DNA of 64,000 nt from Clavibacter sp. A6099 (GCF_021919125.1 NZ_CP083439.1:2046001-2110000); one strand, 5' to 3'. Shown: positions 1-10,363, counted from the stretch's first letter. Numbers and translations are program-made. Notes: generated by a model from the sequence alone, not told the origin.

Positions 1-1288
1 ACGAGCGCATCCCGACGACGGCGGGCACGACGTCCGGCGACTCCTCGTTCGTGGGCCTGCGGGCGAATCCCAGCACGATGCCCATCGCGACGAGCGTCGT
101 CACGAGGGAGGACCCTCCGGACGACACGAAGGGCAACGGCACCCCGAGCACCGGGAGCAGGTTGAGCACCACGGCGATGTTCACGAAGGCCTGCACGATG
201 ATCCAGGTCATGACGGCACCCGTCGCGACGCGCGCGAAGGTGTCGGTGTTGGCCCGGATCACGCGGATGAAGCCGATGGCCAGCACCACGAACAGGAGGA
301 TGACGACGATCGCGCCGATGAGGCCGAGCTCCTCGCCGATGATCGCGAAGATGTAGTCGTTGTCCGCCTCGGGTAGCCACATCCACTTGGCCTTCGAGTT
401 GCCGAGGCCCACGCCGAAGATGCCACCGGCGGCCAGCGCGTACAGACCGTGCGTGGACTGCCAGCAGCCGCCCGCGTAGTCGCACTGGCCGGTGATGAAC
501 TCGGTGACGCGGCGCATGCGGCTGTCGCTGATCACGGTCATGAGCACGGCCAGCACGGAGCCGATCGTGAGCATGAGCGTGAGCTTGCCGATCGGGATGC
601 CCGCGAAGAAGAGGGCGCCGAGGATGATGCTGGCCATGATGATCACGGTGCCGAGGTCCCCGCCGAGCGCGACGAGGCCGACGGCGCCGCCCGCGACGGG
701 CAGCACCGGGATGAGGATGTGCGGCCACGTGCGCAGCAGGTGGCGCTTCCTCGCGAGGATGAAGGCCAGCCAGATCACGAGGCCCACCTTGATGAGCTCG
801 GCGGGCTGGAACGTCGTGCCGGCGATGCGGATCCAGCCGATGTTCTCGCCGACCTTCACGCCCATCGGGCCGAACACCAGCAGCTGCACGGCGCTGGCCG
901 CGATCAGCAGGACCCACGCCCACCGCTTCCAGAACATGGGCGGCACGAGCGAGACGAGGAGCATGAGCGGCACGCCGATGAGCGCGAACATGCCCTGCTT
1001 GAGGAAGATGCCGAAGAAGCCGCCGCCGGCGACGAACGAGTCGATGCTCGACGACGACAGCACCATCACCAGGCCGAAGACGACCAGGAAGAGCGTCGTG
1101 CCGAGCAGCAGGAAGTAGGAGCCGCTCTCCGCGTGGAAGGCGCGGCCGAGCTGGATGCGGGCGGCGAGGCCGCGGCGCTGCGTCCCCTCCTGCGCGTCGT
1201 CGACGGGCGGCTGCGGGGTGCGCGGACCGCGGGGTCCCGGCGCGTCAGCCGCGCGAGGGGTCCGCGTCGTTCTCGGGGGCAGTGTCAT
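1..1288 (-). CDS. ftsW: Cell division protein FtsW (partial, 3' end outside window)
   Basis: FtsW is the polytopic SEDS glycosyltransferase that polymerises lipid II at the septum together with the transpeptidase FtsI, encoded upstream in this cluster. The frame is open to the window edge, leaving about 429 residues; probably only a short C-terminal tail is missing. After about 57 Pro/Arg-rich cytoplasmic residues come many hydrophobic segments, the SEDS signature NDYIFAIIGEELG and, near the C-terminus, LPFVSSGGSS. The ATG was chosen because GGGAGG lies 8 nt upstream; it sits 44 bp inside the end of murD, which implies translational coupling. RodA is the alternative, but the position in the dcw cluster favours FtsW. 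Confidence 0.93.
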   Translation of the reverse strand, partial: MTLPPRTTRTPRAADAPGPRGPRTPQPPVDDAQEGTQRRGLAARIQLGRAFHAESGSYFLLLGTTLFLVVFGLVMVLSSSSIDSFVAGGGFFGIFLKQGMFALIGVPLMLLVSLVPPMFWKRWAWVLLIAASAVQLLVFGPMGVKVGENIGWIRIAGTTFQPAELIKVGLVIWLAFILARKRHLLRTWPHILIPVLPVAGGAVGLVALGGDLGTVIIMASIILGALFFAGIPIGKLTLMLTIGSVLAVLMTVISDSRMRRVTEFITGQCDYAGGCWQSTHGLYALAAGGIFGVGLGNSKAKWMWLPEADNDYIFAIIGEELGLIGAIVVILLFVVLAIGFIRVIRANTDTFARVATGAVMTWIIVQAFVNIAVVLNLLPVLGVPLPFVSSGGSSLVTTLVAMGIVLGFARRPTNEESPDVVPAVVGMRS

Positions 1289-2789
1289 CCGCCGCACCTC
1301 CCAGGTGGTGGTCGACCGCGGTCCGGAATCGGCGTCCGCGGTCGGCGTAGTCGGTGAATTGGTCCATGGATGCCGCCGCCGGGGCCAGGAGGACGGTGTC
1401 GCCCTCCCGGGCCACGCCCGCCGCGAGCCGCACGGCGGACCGCATGACCTGTTCAGTGTCGCTCTCGGCCACCTCGAGGACGGTGACGTCGGGCGCGTGT
1501 CGCGCGAATGCCGCGAGGACCTCGGCGCGCTCGACGCCGATCACGACCGCCGCGCGCAGGCGTGCACCGTGGGCGCGGATCAGGTCGTCGAGCTCGACGC
1601 CCTTGAGGAGGCCGCCGACGACCCACACCACGGAGGGGAACGCCGCGAGCGACGCCGATGCCGCGTGCGGGTTGGTGGCCTTCGAGTCGTCGACGAATGC
1701 GACGCCGTCGCGCTCCCCGATCCGCTCGATGCGGTGGCTGTCGAGCTCGAAGCGCAGGAGCGCCTGCCGCACGACGCCGGGCTCGACGCCGTACGACCGG
1801 GCGAGGGCCGCCGCGGCCAGGATGTTCTGCACGATGTGCGGTGCCGCGAGGCCCACTGCGCGCAGCTCGTCGAGCGTCGTCAGCTCGAGCGCGGAGGTGA
1901 ACCGCTCCTCCAGGAAGGCGCGGTCGCAGAGGATCCCGTCGACGATGCCGAGGTCGCTCGGGCCGGGCGCGTCCAGGCCGAAGCCGATGGCACGCGCGCC
2001 GTCCTGGACGTCGGCCTCGCGGAGCGCGTCCTCGGTGGCGCGGTCGGCCCGGTTGTACACGCAGGCGACGCGCGTGTCCGCATAGACCCGCCCCTTCGCG
2101 GCCGCGTACGCCGCACGCGAGCCGTGCCACTCGAGGTGGTCGTCGGCGAGGTTGAGGAACGCGCTCGAGTAGGGCCGCACCTCGCGCATGTAGTGCAGCT
2201 GGTGGCTCGACAGCTCGACGACGAGCACGTCGAAGCCGTCCGGGTGGCGGACGACGTCGAGCACGGGCAGGCCGATGTTGCCGCACGGCACGGCGCGCAC
2301 GCCGCCCTCCTGGAGGAGCGCGGCCGTGAGCTGCGTGGTCGTGGTCTTGCCGTTGGTGCCGGTGATGGTGATCCACTCGGCAGGCGTCCCCGTCTTGTCG
2401 CGCACCCGCCAGGCGAGCTCGATGTCGCCCCACAGCGGGATCCCCGCCTCCGTCGCCCACGCGGGCAGCGGGTGCGTCGGCGCGTAGCCGGGTGACACGA
2501 CGACGAGCTCGGGCGCGAAGGCCACGAGCTCCGCGGGGACGGGCTCCTCGTCGGTCGGCCGCACGAGCCGCCCGCCGATCACCTCGAGCAGCGCCAGCCG
2601 CTCGGGCGACGCGTCGGACGCGACCACGAGCACGTCGGCGCCGAGCTCGACCAGCGTGTCGGCCACCGAGAAGCCGGTGCGCCCGAGGCCGAGGACGGCG
2701 ACGCGGAGGCCGGTCCAGTCGTCGTGCCAGCTGTGCAGGGAGTCGGGTCGCGCGAGCGCTGTGCCGTCGTCGGGGGTGCCGTCTGTCAT
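1245..2789 (-). CDS. murD: UDP-N-acetylmuramoylalanine--D-glutamate ligase MurD
   Basis: Cytoplasmic Mur ligase that adds D-Glu to UDP-MurNAc-L-Ala using ATP. The 514-residue product starts MTDGTPDD and has an N-terminal Rossmann-like region (AVLGLGRTGFS), the ATP-binding P-loop ITGTNGKTTTT of the central domain, and a C-terminal ligase domain with DDSKATNPHA, the usual MurD signature. The same frame stays open upstream into mraY, but the first ATG after the mraY stop fits the family N-terminus and leaves a 2-bp gap to mraY. The length is somewhat above the usual 450 residues because of an extended N-terminus and a charged C-terminal tail, and that tail overlaps the ftsW start. Confidence 0.95.
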   Translation of the reverse strand: MTDGTPDDGTALARPDSLHSWHDDWTGLRVAVLGLGRTGFSVADTLVELGADVLVVASDASPERLALLEVIGGRLVRPTDEEPVPAELVAFAPELVVVSPGYAPTHPLPAWATEAGIPLWGDIELAWRVRDKTGTPAEWITITGTNGKTTTTQLTAALLQEGGVRAVPCGNIGLPVLDVVRHPDGFDVLVVELSSHQLHYMREVRPYSSAFLNLADDHLEWHGSRAAYAAAKGRVYADTRVACVYNRADRATEDALREADVQDGARAIGFGLDAPGPSDLGIVDGILCDRAFLEERFTSALELTTLDELRAVGLAAPHIVQNILAAAALARSYGVEPGVVRQALLRFELDSHRIERIGERDGVAFVDDSKATNPHAASASLAAFPSVVWVVGGLLKGVELDDLIRAHGARLRAAVVIGVERAEVLAAFARHAPDVTVLEVAESDTEQVMRSAVRLAAGVAREGDTVLLAPAAASMDQFTDYADRGRRFRTAVDHHLGGAADDTAPENDADPSRG

Positions 2790-2791
2790 CT

Positions 2792-3901
2792 CTACTGCGT
2801 GATCCATTCCAGGTAGAAGGTGCCGACGCCCGCCGCCACGAGCAGCCCGGCGATGATCCAGAAGCGCACGACGACCGTGACCTCCGCCCAGCCCTTCAGC
2901 TCGAAGTGGTGGTGGAGCGGGCTCATGAGGAAGATCCGCTTGCCGTGCGTGAGCTTGAAGTAGATGCGCTGGAGCACCACGGAGCCCGCGACGATCACGA
3001 ACAGGCCGCCGATGAAGACGAGCAGCAGCTCGGTGCGGCTGAGGATCGCGAGGGCGGCCAGCGCGCCGCCGAGGCCCAGCGAGCCGGTGTCGCCCATGAA
3101 GATCTGCGCGGGCGACGTGTTCCACCAGAGGAAGCCGATGAGCGCGCCCACGATGGAGGCCGCGATGATCGCCAGGTCGAGGGGGCTCGCCACCTCGTAG
3201 CAGCGGTACTCGTTCTGGTAGCTGGAGACGCTGTCGCACGACTGGTTGAACTGCCAGAACCCGATGATGACGTAGGAGCCGATCGAGAAGATCGACGCGC
3301 CCGCGGCGAGGCCGTCGAGCCCGTCGGCCACGTTCACGCCGTTCGAGGCGCTCGCGACGATGAGGCAGATCCAGACGATGAACAGGCCCGTGCCGATGAC
3401 CGCGCCGAGCGCCATGAAGTCGAGCGGCAGGTCGCGGAACAGGCTGATGGCGGTGGATGCGGGCGTGAGGCCGGACACCGGGTCGCGCAGCGTGATGGCG
3501 AGCACCGCGAACACGGTCGCGACGACGACCTGGCCGGCGATCTTCTGCCAGCCGCCGAGCCCGAGCGACTGCTGCTTGCGGGTCTTCAGGTAGTCGTCGA
3601 GGAAGCCGACGAAGCCGAGGCCGACCATCATGAACACGACCAGCAGGCCAGACGGCGTCACGGGGTCGAAGCGGATCCCGTCCCATGTGAGCAGGTGCCC
3701 CACGAAGTAGCCGAGCACGCTCGCCAGGATGATGACGATGCCGCCCATCGTGGCGGTGCCGCGCTTGGTGTGGTGGGTCTGCGGTCCGTCGTCGCGGATG
3801 AACTGGCCCCATTGCAGACGGTGGAACAGCTTGATGAACAGCGGCGTGAGGAAGAGCGTGAAGGCGAGCGAGAACGCGCCCGCGAAGAGGAGGGCTACCA
3901 C
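2792..3901 (-). CDS. mraY: Phospho-N-acetylmuramoyl-pentapeptide transferase MraY
   Basis: Integral membrane enzyme that transfers phospho-MurNAc-pentapeptide to undecaprenyl phosphate, giving lipid I. The 369-residue protein starts with GTG ([14 protein letters not shown]) and overlaps the last 7 bp of murF. It has about ten hydrophobic segments and the conserved motifs [14 protein letters not shown] (the Asp pair binding Mg2+), [19 protein letters not shown] and PLHHHFE, all characteristic of MraY rather than WecA. The upstream in-frame stretch lacks MraY similarity, so the GTG start is preferred. Confidence 0.96.
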   Translation of the reverse strand: MVALLFAGAFSLAFTLFLTPLFIKLFHRLQWGQFIRDDGPQTHHTKRGTATMGGIVIILASVLGYFVGHLLTWDGIRFDPVTPSGLLVVFMMVGLGFVGFLDDYLKTRKQQSLGLGGWQKIAGQVVVATVFAVLAITLRDPVSGLTPASTAISLFRDLPLDFMALGAVIGTGLFIVWICLIVASASNGVNVADGLDGLAAGASIFSIGSYVIIGFWQFNQSCDSVSSYQNEYRCYEVASPLDLAIIAASIVGALIGFLWWNTSPAQIFMGDTGSLGLGGALAALAILSRTELLLVFIGGLFVIVAGSVVLQRIYFKLTHGKRIFLMSPLHHHFELKGWAEVTVVVRFWIIAGLLVAAGVGTFYLEWITQ

Positions 3902-5304
3902 GCGTACTTCTCCCCCAGCTCGTCGCCGAGGAAGCGCAGCCCGGCGGAGTTGGACGACTTCACGAGCACGAGGTCGCCGTCGCCGAGGATCCGGTCGAGG
4001 ATCTCGCGGGCCTCGGCCGCGTCCTCCGCGAAGATCGACTCGCCGTCCCACGAGCCCTGCGCGATGGCCTCGAGGTGCAGGCGGCGCGCGGGGCGGCCGA
4101 CCACCACGAGCTGACCGATGTTGAGGCGCACCGCGAGGAGGCCCACGCGGTCGTGCTCCTCCTCGGAGAACTCGCCGAGCTCGCTCATCTCGCCGAGCAC
4201 GGCGACCGTGCGCTGCTCCGGTCCACGGATCTGCGCGAGCGTGCGGAGGGCGGCCGCCATCGAGTCGGGGCTCGCGTTGTAGGCGTCGTTGATGATCGTG
4301 ACGCCGTTGCCGCCGAGCACCTCCATGCGCCAGCGCTCGGCGCGCTGCACGGTCTGGAGAGCGGAGACGATGGAGTCGCCGTCGACGCCGAGCGCCCAGG
4401 CGCCCGCCGCCGCGGCCAGCGCGTTGGTGACGTGGTGCTCGCCGAGCACGCGGAAGGACACGGGTCGGGTGGATCCGTCCGGCAGGTGGAGCGTGAAGGT
4501 CGTGCCCGCCGCGGAGGCGACGATGTCGGTGGCGCGGACCGCGGCGCGCGAGTCGCGGCCGAACCAGAGCACGGGTGCCTCCGTCTTGTCGCTCATGGAG
4601 GAGACGCGCGGGTCGTCCGCGTTGAGGACGGCCGTGTCCTCGGGCAGCAGGTCCTTGACCATCTCGGTCTTCGTCATGAGCGTCCGCTCGATGCCGCCGA
4701 AGCCGCCCGCGTGCGCGAGGCCCACGGTGAGGACGATTCCGACGTCGGGCTTGGCCATGCGGATCAGGCGCGTGATCTCGCCCAGCCCGCTCGCGCCCAT
4801 CTCCGCCACGAGGAACCGCGTGGTGCGCGTGACCTTGAGCATGGTGAGGGGCGCGCCGACCTCGTTGTTGAAGGACGCGACGGGCGACACGGTCTCGCCC
4901 TGCGTGGAGAGGATCGCGTGCAGCAGGTTCTTGGTCGTGGTCTTGCCGTTGGATCCGGTGACCGCCACCATCCGCAGGCCTCCGAGCGCGCGCACCCGCG
5001 CCACGACCTCGTGCGCCAGCCGGCCGAGCGCGTCGACGACGTCGGGCACGAGCACCTGGGGCACGGGCAGGTCGAGCTCGCGCTCGACGAGGAGCAGCGC
5101 GGCGCCCGCCTCGACGGCCTTCGGCGCGAAGAGGTGCCCGTCGGTCTCCTCGCCGGGCTTGGCCACGAAGATCCCGCCGGGGCCGATGAGCCGGCTGTCG
5201 GTGTCGACCGCGCCGTCGACGACGGTCTGCGCGGTCGCGTCGCCGCGCAGCAGGAGGCGGCCGTCGACCGCCTCGGCGATCTCGGCGAGGGTGAGGGCGA
5301 TCAT
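3895..5304 (-). CDS. murF: UDP-N-acetylmuramoyl-tripeptide--D-alanyl-D-alanine ligase MurF
   Basis: Adds D-Ala-D-Ala to the UDP-MurNAc-tripeptide, completing the cytoplasmic pentapeptide precursor. The product is 469 residues, starting [15 protein letters not shown], the canonical MurF N-terminus; a longer in-frame start exists but would overlap murE. The P-loop [12 protein letters not shown] lies near residue 120, followed by NNEVGAPLT and [11 protein letters not shown], typical of MurF. One base separates its ATG from the murE stop, and its own stop overlaps mraY by 7 bp, so the four ligase/transferase genes are tightly coupled. Confidence 0.95.
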   Translation of the reverse strand: MIALTLAEIAEAVDGRLLLRGDATAQTVVDGAVDTDSRLIGPGGIFVAKPGEETDGHLFAPKAVEAGAALLLVERELDLPVPQVLVPDVVDALGRLAHEVVARVRALGGLRMVAVTGSNGKTTTKNLLHAILSTQGETVSPVASFNNEVGAPLTMLKVTRTTRFLVAEMGASGLGEITRLIRMAKPDVGIVLTVGLAHAGGFGGIERTLMTKTEMVKDLLPEDTAVLNADDPRVSSMSDKTEAPVLWFGRDSRAAVRATDIVASAAGTTFTLHLPDGSTRPVSFRVLGEHHVTNALAAAAGAWALGVDGDSIVSALQTVQRAERWRMEVLGGNGVTIINDAYNASPDSMAAALRTLAQIRGPEQRTVAVLGEMSELGEFSEEEHDRVGLLAVRLNIGQLVVVGRPARRLHLEAIAQGSWDGESIFAEDAAEAREILDRILGDGDLVLVKSSNSAGLRFLGDELGEKYAW

Positions 5305-5305
5305 G

Positions 5306-6859
5306 TCAGCTCCAGCCTGCGTCGCGGAGGGCCGCGCGCGCGTCGTCACGGGCGGAGAACGGGATCTTGCGCCCGGCCACCTCGTGGTAGTCCTCGTGCC
5401 CGGGTCCGGCGACGAGGATGGTGTCCCCCTCGCCGACCAGCGACACCGCGGTGCGGATCGCCGTGGCGGGGTCGGGCACCTCGTGGATCTCGCGGTCGGG
5501 CACCGCGGCCGTGGCCCCCGCGATGAGGCTGGCCCGGATGGACGCCGGGTCCTCGTAGCGCGGGTGGTAGTCGGTGATGACCACGACGTCGGCGAGGCGG
5601 GCCGCGATCGCGCCCATCTCGGCGCGCTTCGTGGTGTCGCGGTCGCCGTCGGCGCCGAACACCATCACGAGCTTCCCGGGGGTGAACGGACGCAGCGCCT
5701 GCAGCGTCTGCTCGAAGGCGTCGGGGGTGTGCCCGTAGTCGACGAAGAAGAGGGGGCCGGTGTCGCCGGAGACGCGCTCGGCGCGACCCGGGATGTACGC
5801 CTGGATGCCGCCGTCGCGGTCGAGCACGTGGGCGACGGCGTCGAGGTCGTAGCCGGACTCGACGAGCATCACGATGGCGAGCCCCGCGTTGGCGGCCATG
5901 AACCAGCCGGGCACGGGCACGCGCGAGACGAGCACCCGGTTGTCGGGCCCCTCGAGGCGGAAACCGGTCGAGTCGGGCGTCTGCTCGAGCACCGTGACGG
6001 TCCAGTCGGCGTCGACGCCGGGCTTCGAGGCGATCGTGGTCATCGGGATGCGGGATCCGTCCACGATGCGCTGGCCCCACTCGGTGTCGAGCGAGACGAC
6101 GCCGCGGCGAGCGCGGTCGGGGTCGAAGAACGCGGCCTTGGCGTCGAAGTACTCCTCGAAGTCCGCGTAGTCGTCGAGGTGGTCGTGGCTCAGGTTGATG
6201 AAGGCGGCCACGTCGAACACCAGGCCGTCGACGCGGTGCCGGGTGAGGGCCTGCGCCGACACCTCGATCGTCACCGCGCGGACCTCGGCCTCGCGCATGC
6301 GCGCCAGGAGCGCGTGCAGCTCGCTCGCCTCGGGCGTCGTGAGCCGGCTGGTGATGCTCTCCTCGCCGATGCGGCGCTCGGCCGTCGACGTGAGCCCGGT
6401 CACCACGCCGAGCTGGCGGAGCAGGCCGTCGAGCAGGTACACCACGCTCGTCTTGCCGTTCGTGCCCGTCACGCCGTAGAGCGTCGCCGGGTTCTCGGCC
6501 GAGCGGTGGACCCATGCGGAGATGTCGCCGAGGGCGGCGCGCGGGTCGGGGGTGAGGATCACCGGGAGGCCGGAGCCCTGGGCGTCGGCGAGCCCGTCGG
6601 GGTCGGTCAGCACCGCGACCGCGCCGCTCTCCGCCGCGTCGGCGGCGAAGCGGGCGCCGTGCACGCGGACCCCCCGGAGCCCGACGTACAGGTCGCCGGG
6701 CTGCACGTCGCCGGAGGACAGGGTGACGCCCGTGACCTCCACGTCGTCCACGTCGCCGACGACGTCGAGCGCGAAGTCGCTCACCAGGCCGGACAGCGAC
6801 CGTGCGACGGGATGCTCGGGGCGGAGGGCGGGAGTGGCAGGGGAGGTCATCGCCCTCAT
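5306..6859 (-). CDS. murE: UDP-N-acetylmuramoyl-tripeptide synthetase MurE with atypical specificity motif
   Basis: Adds the third stem-peptide residue to UDP-MurNAc-L-Ala-D-Glu. The 517-residue protein has GVTGTNGKTSVVYLL, TPEASELHALL and LSHDHLDDY, as expected for MurE. In the C-terminal domain, meso-DAP-adding enzymes read DNPR before the conserved EDP; here the four residues at the same place are YHPR, followed by YEDP (bases 5558-5569). That is neither the DAP nor the usual Lys motif. Several Microbacteriaceae place diaminobutyrate or another diamino acid at this position, so the amino acid added here should not be assumed to be DAP. A second ATG 9 bp downstream is an alternative start. 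The ftsI stop is 3 bp upstream. Confidence 0.94.
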   Translation of the reverse strand: MRAMTSPATPALRPEHPVARSLSGLVSDFALDVVGDVDDVEVTGVTLSSGDVQPGDLYVGLRGVRVHGARFAADAAESGAVAVLTDPDGLADAQGSGLPVILTPDPRAALGDISAWVHRSAENPATLYGVTGTNGKTSVVYLLDGLLRQLGVVTGLTSTAERRIGEESITSRLTTPEASELHALLARMREAEVRAVTIEVSAQALTRHRVDGLVFDVAAFINLSHDHLDDYADFEEYFDAKAAFFDPDRARRGVVSLDTEWGQRIVDGSRIPMTTIASKPGVDADWTVTVLEQTPDSTGFRLEGPDNRVLVSRVPVPGWFMAANAGLAIVMLVESGYDLDAVAHVLDRDGGIQAYIPGRAERVSGDTGPLFFVDYGHTPDAFEQTLQALRPFTPGKLVMVFGADGDRDTTKRAEMGAIAARLADVVVITDYHPRYEDPASIRASLIAGATAAVPDREIHEVPDPATAIRTAVSLVGEGDTILVAGPGHEDYHEVAGRKIPFSARDDARAALRDAGWS

Positions 6860-6862
6860 CTC

Positions 6863-8644
6863 TCAGTAGGTCGTGGCGAGGTTCGGGGACGGCACGGTGG
6901 AGGGGGGCACCCGGTACGTCTTCAGGACCTGGGACATGATCTTCTGGAAGACGGGCGCCGCGGCCGCCGAGGACTTCATGGTATCCGGATTGGCCAGGCT
7001 GATCGACACGACGTACTGGGGGTCCTCGGCCGGCGCGAGGCCCGCGATCGACACCAGGTAGTTCTTGCCGTACTTGCCGTCGGCCTCCGCGACCTGCGCC
7101 GTGCCGGACTTCGCGGCCACCCGGTAGCCGGGGATCGTGAGGTCCTTGGAGAGGTGCCCGTCGGTGACGACCGTCTCGAGCATGTTCACGGTCGAGTCGG
7201 CCGCCTGGGGCGAGACGACCTGCGTGCCCTGGGTCGAGGGCTGGTCCGTGACGGTGCCGTCGGCGGCCTTGCAACCGGAGACGAGCGACAGCGGCAGCTT
7301 CACGCCGTGGTTGCCGATGGTCTGGTAGATGCTCGCGACCTGCAGCGCCGTGGTCGTGAGGCCCTGGCCGAACATGGTCGCGTAGTTGGTCTGCGGGTCC
7401 CACTCCTGCCACGGCCGGATCAGGCCGCTGCTCTCGCCGGGGAAGTGGAGGCCGGTGTCGCCGCCCACCCCGAACGCCTTCAGGTAGTCGTAGCGCTCCT
7501 GGGCGGAGAGGCGCTCGCCGAGCGCCGAGATGCCCGTGTTGGAGGAGTCCATGAGCACGCCGGCCAGCGTGAAGTGGAGGTCGGGGTGGACGTAGCTGTC
7601 GCTGAGCTTCACGTTCGGGCGCGTGAACGTGTACGGCGCCACCACGTGCGTGCCCGCGTCGGCCTTGCCCGAGTCGAGGAGCGCGGCGGCGGTCACGGCC
7701 TTGAGCGTGGATCCGGGCTCGAACGGCGAGCTGAACGCGCGGCTCCCCCGGTCCTCGGGCTTCGTGGCGGACACGTCGTTGGGGTCCACGGACGGGTACT
7801 CGGCGACCGCCAGGACCTTGCCCGTCTTCACCTCGACGATGGTCGCGTGCCCGTAGTCGGCGCCGACCTTCACGGCCTGCTCGGCGACGGCGGTCTGCGC
7901 GAAGTACTCGAGGTCCGTGTCGATGTTGGTCATCACGTCGCTGCCGTCCTTGGCCGGCTTCTGCGTGACGGTGCTGCCGGCGATGGGCACGCCGTCCGCG
8001 CCGCGCTCGTAGGTCTGCGCGCCGTCCTGGGCCGCGAGGCAGGAGTCGTACTCCTGCTCGAGCCCGGCCTTGATCGTCCCGTCGCCCGCGATGTAGCCGA
8101 GGATGCTGCCCGCGATCTGCCCGTTGGGGTACGTGCGGCTCGAGACGGCCTGGAAGTAGATCCACGGGATCTTGAGGTCCCGGATGGCGAGGTACGCATC
8201 GACGTCGACGCCTTTGGTCACGTAGCCGAACAGCGACTTGGGGTCCTTGGCGAGCGCTCCCGTGATGAGCCCGTGGATCTCCTCGGGCTTCTGCCCGGTG
8301 ATCGCGCCCAGCTGCGCCTCGGCGTCCGCGAGCGACACGTCCTGCTTCACGGGCTTGCCGTCGTCGCCGGCCACCGTCCGGGTGAAGTCGCCGGCCTTGG
8401 ACGGATCCATCGTCACGTCGTAGCGGAGCACGCTGTCCGCGAGCACCTTGCCGTCGGCGTCGTAGATGCTGCCCCGGACGCCGGGCAGCGTCTGCGAGAT
8501 GGCCCGCTTGCCGAGCGCCTCCTCGTTGAGCTCCGTGGCCTGCACGACCTGGATGTCGATGAGCTTGACGACGAAGACCCCGATGACGGCGAGGATCGCG
8601 ATGAGGGAGAAGGCGATGCGCCGTCGGTTCGAGATCGTGCTCAC
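6863..8644 (-). CDS. ftsI: Septal peptidoglycan transpeptidase FtsI / PbpB (class B PBP)
   Basis: Class B penicillin-binding protein that cross-links septal peptidoglycan with FtsW. In 593 residues it has a short cytoplasmic N-terminus, one membrane anchor (about residues 10-28), a PBP dimerisation domain and a transpeptidase domain. The active-site triad is visible: STLK with the acyl-enzyme Ser312 and Lys315, SSN at 367-369 and KSGT at 512-515. There are no PASTA repeats. A 91-bp gap separates it from ftsL, the largest spacing inside the rsmH-ftsW part of the cluster. Confidence 0.95.
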   Translation of the reverse strand: MSTISNRRRIAFSLIAILAVIGVFVVKLIDIQVVQATELNEEALGKRAISQTLPGVRGSIYDADGKVLADSVLRYDVTMDPSKAGDFTRTVAGDDGKPVKQDVSLADAEAQLGAITGQKPEEIHGLITGALAKDPKSLFGYVTKGVDVDAYLAIRDLKIPWIYFQAVSSRTYPNGQIAGSILGYIAGDGTIKAGLEQEYDSCLAAQDGAQTYERGADGVPIAGSTVTQKPAKDGSDVMTNIDTDLEYFAQTAVAEQAVKVGADYGHATIVEVKTGKVLAVAEYPSVDPNDVSATKPEDRGSRAFSSPFEPGSTLKAVTAAALLDSGKADAGTHVVAPYTFTRPNVKLSDSYVHPDLHFTLAGVLMDSSNTGISALGERLSAQERYDYLKAFGVGGDTGLHFPGESSGLIRPWQEWDPQTNYATMFGQGLTTTALQVASIYQTIGNHGVKLPLSLVSGCKAADGTVTDQPSTQGTQVVSPQAADSTVNMLETVVTDGHLSKDLTIPGYRVAAKSGTAQVAEADGKYGKNYLVSIAGLAPAEDPQYVVSISLANPDTMKSSAAAAPVFQKIMSQVLKTYRVPPSTVPSPNLATTY

Positions 8645-8735
8645 TCGGATGTTCCTCTCGATGCCTGCGGTGCGGTGCGGTGCTCCGTGGGAGCGGTGTC
8701 GTGCGGTGTCCTGCGCCTCTCGGCGCAGGACGTGA

Positions 8736-9410
8736 TCAGCGGGTCTGCGGGGTCGGGATCGACGTGGCCGACGCTAGCCCGGAGGCCGCACCGGACGCGG
8801 GAGGCGCGCTCGGGGTCCCGGCGGTCACTCCGCCTGAGGCCTCGGCGGAGCCGGGGATGGCCGAGCCGGGGTCGACCGCGGCGGCACCTTCCTGCGCGGT
8901 CGCGGCCTGGAGCGCGGCCGCGCGCTTCTCCGGGTCGCTCTCGATGGTGAGCGGGACTCCGGAGAGCAGCGAGTTGCCGATGAGTGTGTCGGCCGTGAGC
9001 GCCGTGGTGGCGCCGTCCTTCGCCTGCGGCGTGCCCTGGATGGTGCCGTCGAGCGAGAGGAAGGAGGGCGACGCGCTCGCGACCATGCCGAGCGCCTGGG
9101 CGTTCCGCGCCAGGTTCTGCGGGGACGACAGCCGGTCGACGTCCTCGGTGAGCGCCTGGTGGGTGCGGTCCAGCTCCTTCTGCTGCTGCTGCAGCGACTG
9201 GATCGCGTACGCCCCGTCGGACAGGCCGATCGAGAGCAGGAGCTGTGCGAGGAGGACGACGAAGAGCCCGCCCACCACGATCACGGCGTAGACGGTGCGC
9301 GGGCGGGCGCGACGCTGGCCGCGGGTGGCGACGACCTCGATGTGGCGGGTGGGCGGCTCGGCGGACGGCCGGATCCGGGGACGCGCGGTCGCGCGTGCTG
9401 CATCGGTCAT
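8736..9410 (-). CDS. ftsL: FtsL-like division protein (bitopic membrane protein)
   Basis: Small bitopic protein between rsmH and ftsI, the standard ftsL place; FtsL joins the FtsQLB complex that activates FtsWI. The 224-residue product has a basic cytoplasmic N-terminus, one transmembrane helix (about residues 43-63), then a heptad-like helical stretch rich in Gln and Leu ([15 protein letters not shown]). It is about twice the usual FtsL length because of a low-complexity Ala/Pro/Gly/Ser tail of roughly 90 residues. Its ATG overlaps the rsmH stop (ATGA). FtsL is poorly conserved in sequence, so the call rests on position and topology. Confidence 0.85.
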   Translation of the reverse strand: MTDAARATARPRIRPSAEPPTRHIEVVATRGQRRARPRTVYAVIVVGGLFVVLLAQLLLSIGLSDGAYAIQSLQQQQKELDRTHQALTEDVDRLSSPQNLARNAQALGMVASASPSFLSLDGTIQGTPQAKDGATTALTADTLIGNSLLSGVPLTIESDPEKRAAALQAATAQEGAAAVDPGSAIPGSAEASGGVTAGTPSAPPASGAASGLASATSIPTPQTR

Positions 9411-10363
9411 GCGTGTCGCCTCCTGGCTCGTTCGGCGGCGCGCAACCGGACGGAAGCGGCGCGGGGGTTCTGGGCGATCTCGTGCTGGTCCGCGAGCTCG
9501 GCGCCGCGGACGAGGAGCTTCAGCTCCGGACGGTGCTCGGGGAGCTCGACGGGGAGCCCGACGGGCGCGGTGCTCGTGGACCGGGCGCGCAGCTCGCGCT
9601 TCACGATGCGGTCCTCCAGCGACTGGTACGACTCGACGACCACGCGTCCGCCGACGGCCAGCCGGTCGATGGCGGCCGGCATCGCCCGGGCCAGCACGCT
9701 CAGCTCCTGGTTGACCTCGATGCGCAGCGCCTGGAACACGCGCTTGGCCGGGTGCCCGGCCCGCTGCACCGCGGCGGGCGTCGCCTGCTGGATGATCTCC
9801 ACGAGCCGCGCCGAGGTCGTGATCGGCTCCACCTCGCGCGCCTGGACGATGCGGCTGGCGTATCGAGGGGCGAGCTTCTCCTCGCCGTAGTCGTAGAAGA
9901 TCCGGCGCAGCTCGAGCTCGTCGTACTCGGCGACGACCTGCGCGGCCGTGAGACCGGCGGTCCCGTCCATGCGCATGTCGAGGGGCGCGTCCTGCGAGTA
10001 CGAGAAGCCGCGCTCGACGCGGTCGAGCTGGAGCGACGAGACGCCGAGGTCGAAGAAGACGCCCTGCACCTCGCCGATCCCGAGCCCGTCGAGCGCGCGA
10101 CCGATGCCGTCGTAGACCGTGTGCACGAGGTGGACGCGGTCGCCGAAGCGCGCGAGCCGCTCCCCCGCGATGGCGAGGGCGTCGGGGTCGCGGTCGAGCC
10201 CCACGAGCCGGAGGCCCGGCAACGCGTCGAGGAACGCCTCGGAGTGGCCGGCCATCCCGAGGGTGGCGTCGACCAGCACGGCGCCCTCGCCCTGGAGTGC
10301 GGGGGCGAGCAGCTCGAGGCACCGCTCGAGGAGGACGGGGGTGTGGATGTCGTCGAGTGCCAT
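9407..10363 (-). CDS. rsmH: 16S rRNA (cytosine(1402)-N(4))-methyltransferase RsmH
   Basis: SAM-dependent methyltransferase (formerly MraW) that N4-methylates C1402 of 16S rRNA. The 318-residue protein begins [19 protein letters not shown] and shows [14 protein letters not shown] (SAM-binding loop), [25 protein letters not shown] and [14 protein letters not shown], all RsmH hallmarks. It is the second gene of the dcw cluster, 103 bp after mraZ with a possible hairpin between, and overlaps ftsL by 4 bp. Confidence 0.96.
   Translation of the reverse strand: MALDDIHTPVLLERCLELLAPALQGEGAVLVDATLGMAGHSEAFLDALPGLRLVGLDRDPDALAIAGERLARFGDRVHLVHTVYDGIGRALDGLGIGEVQGVFFDLGVSSLQLDRVERGFSYSQDAPLDMRMDGTAGLTAAQVVAEYDELELRRIFYDYGEEKLAPRYASRIVQAREVEPITTSARLVEIIQQATPAAVQRAGHPAKRVFQALRIEVNQELSVLARAMPAAIDRLAVGGRVVVESYQSLEDRIVKRELRARSTSTAPVGLPVELPEHRPELKLLVRGAELADQHEIAQNPRAASVRLRAAERARRRHA

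Noticed and set aside
4289-8950. A 1553-codon open frame on the plus strand opposite murF, murE and ftsI
   Set aside because: Antisense shadow; the opposite strand encodes well-recognised proteins with intact motifs.
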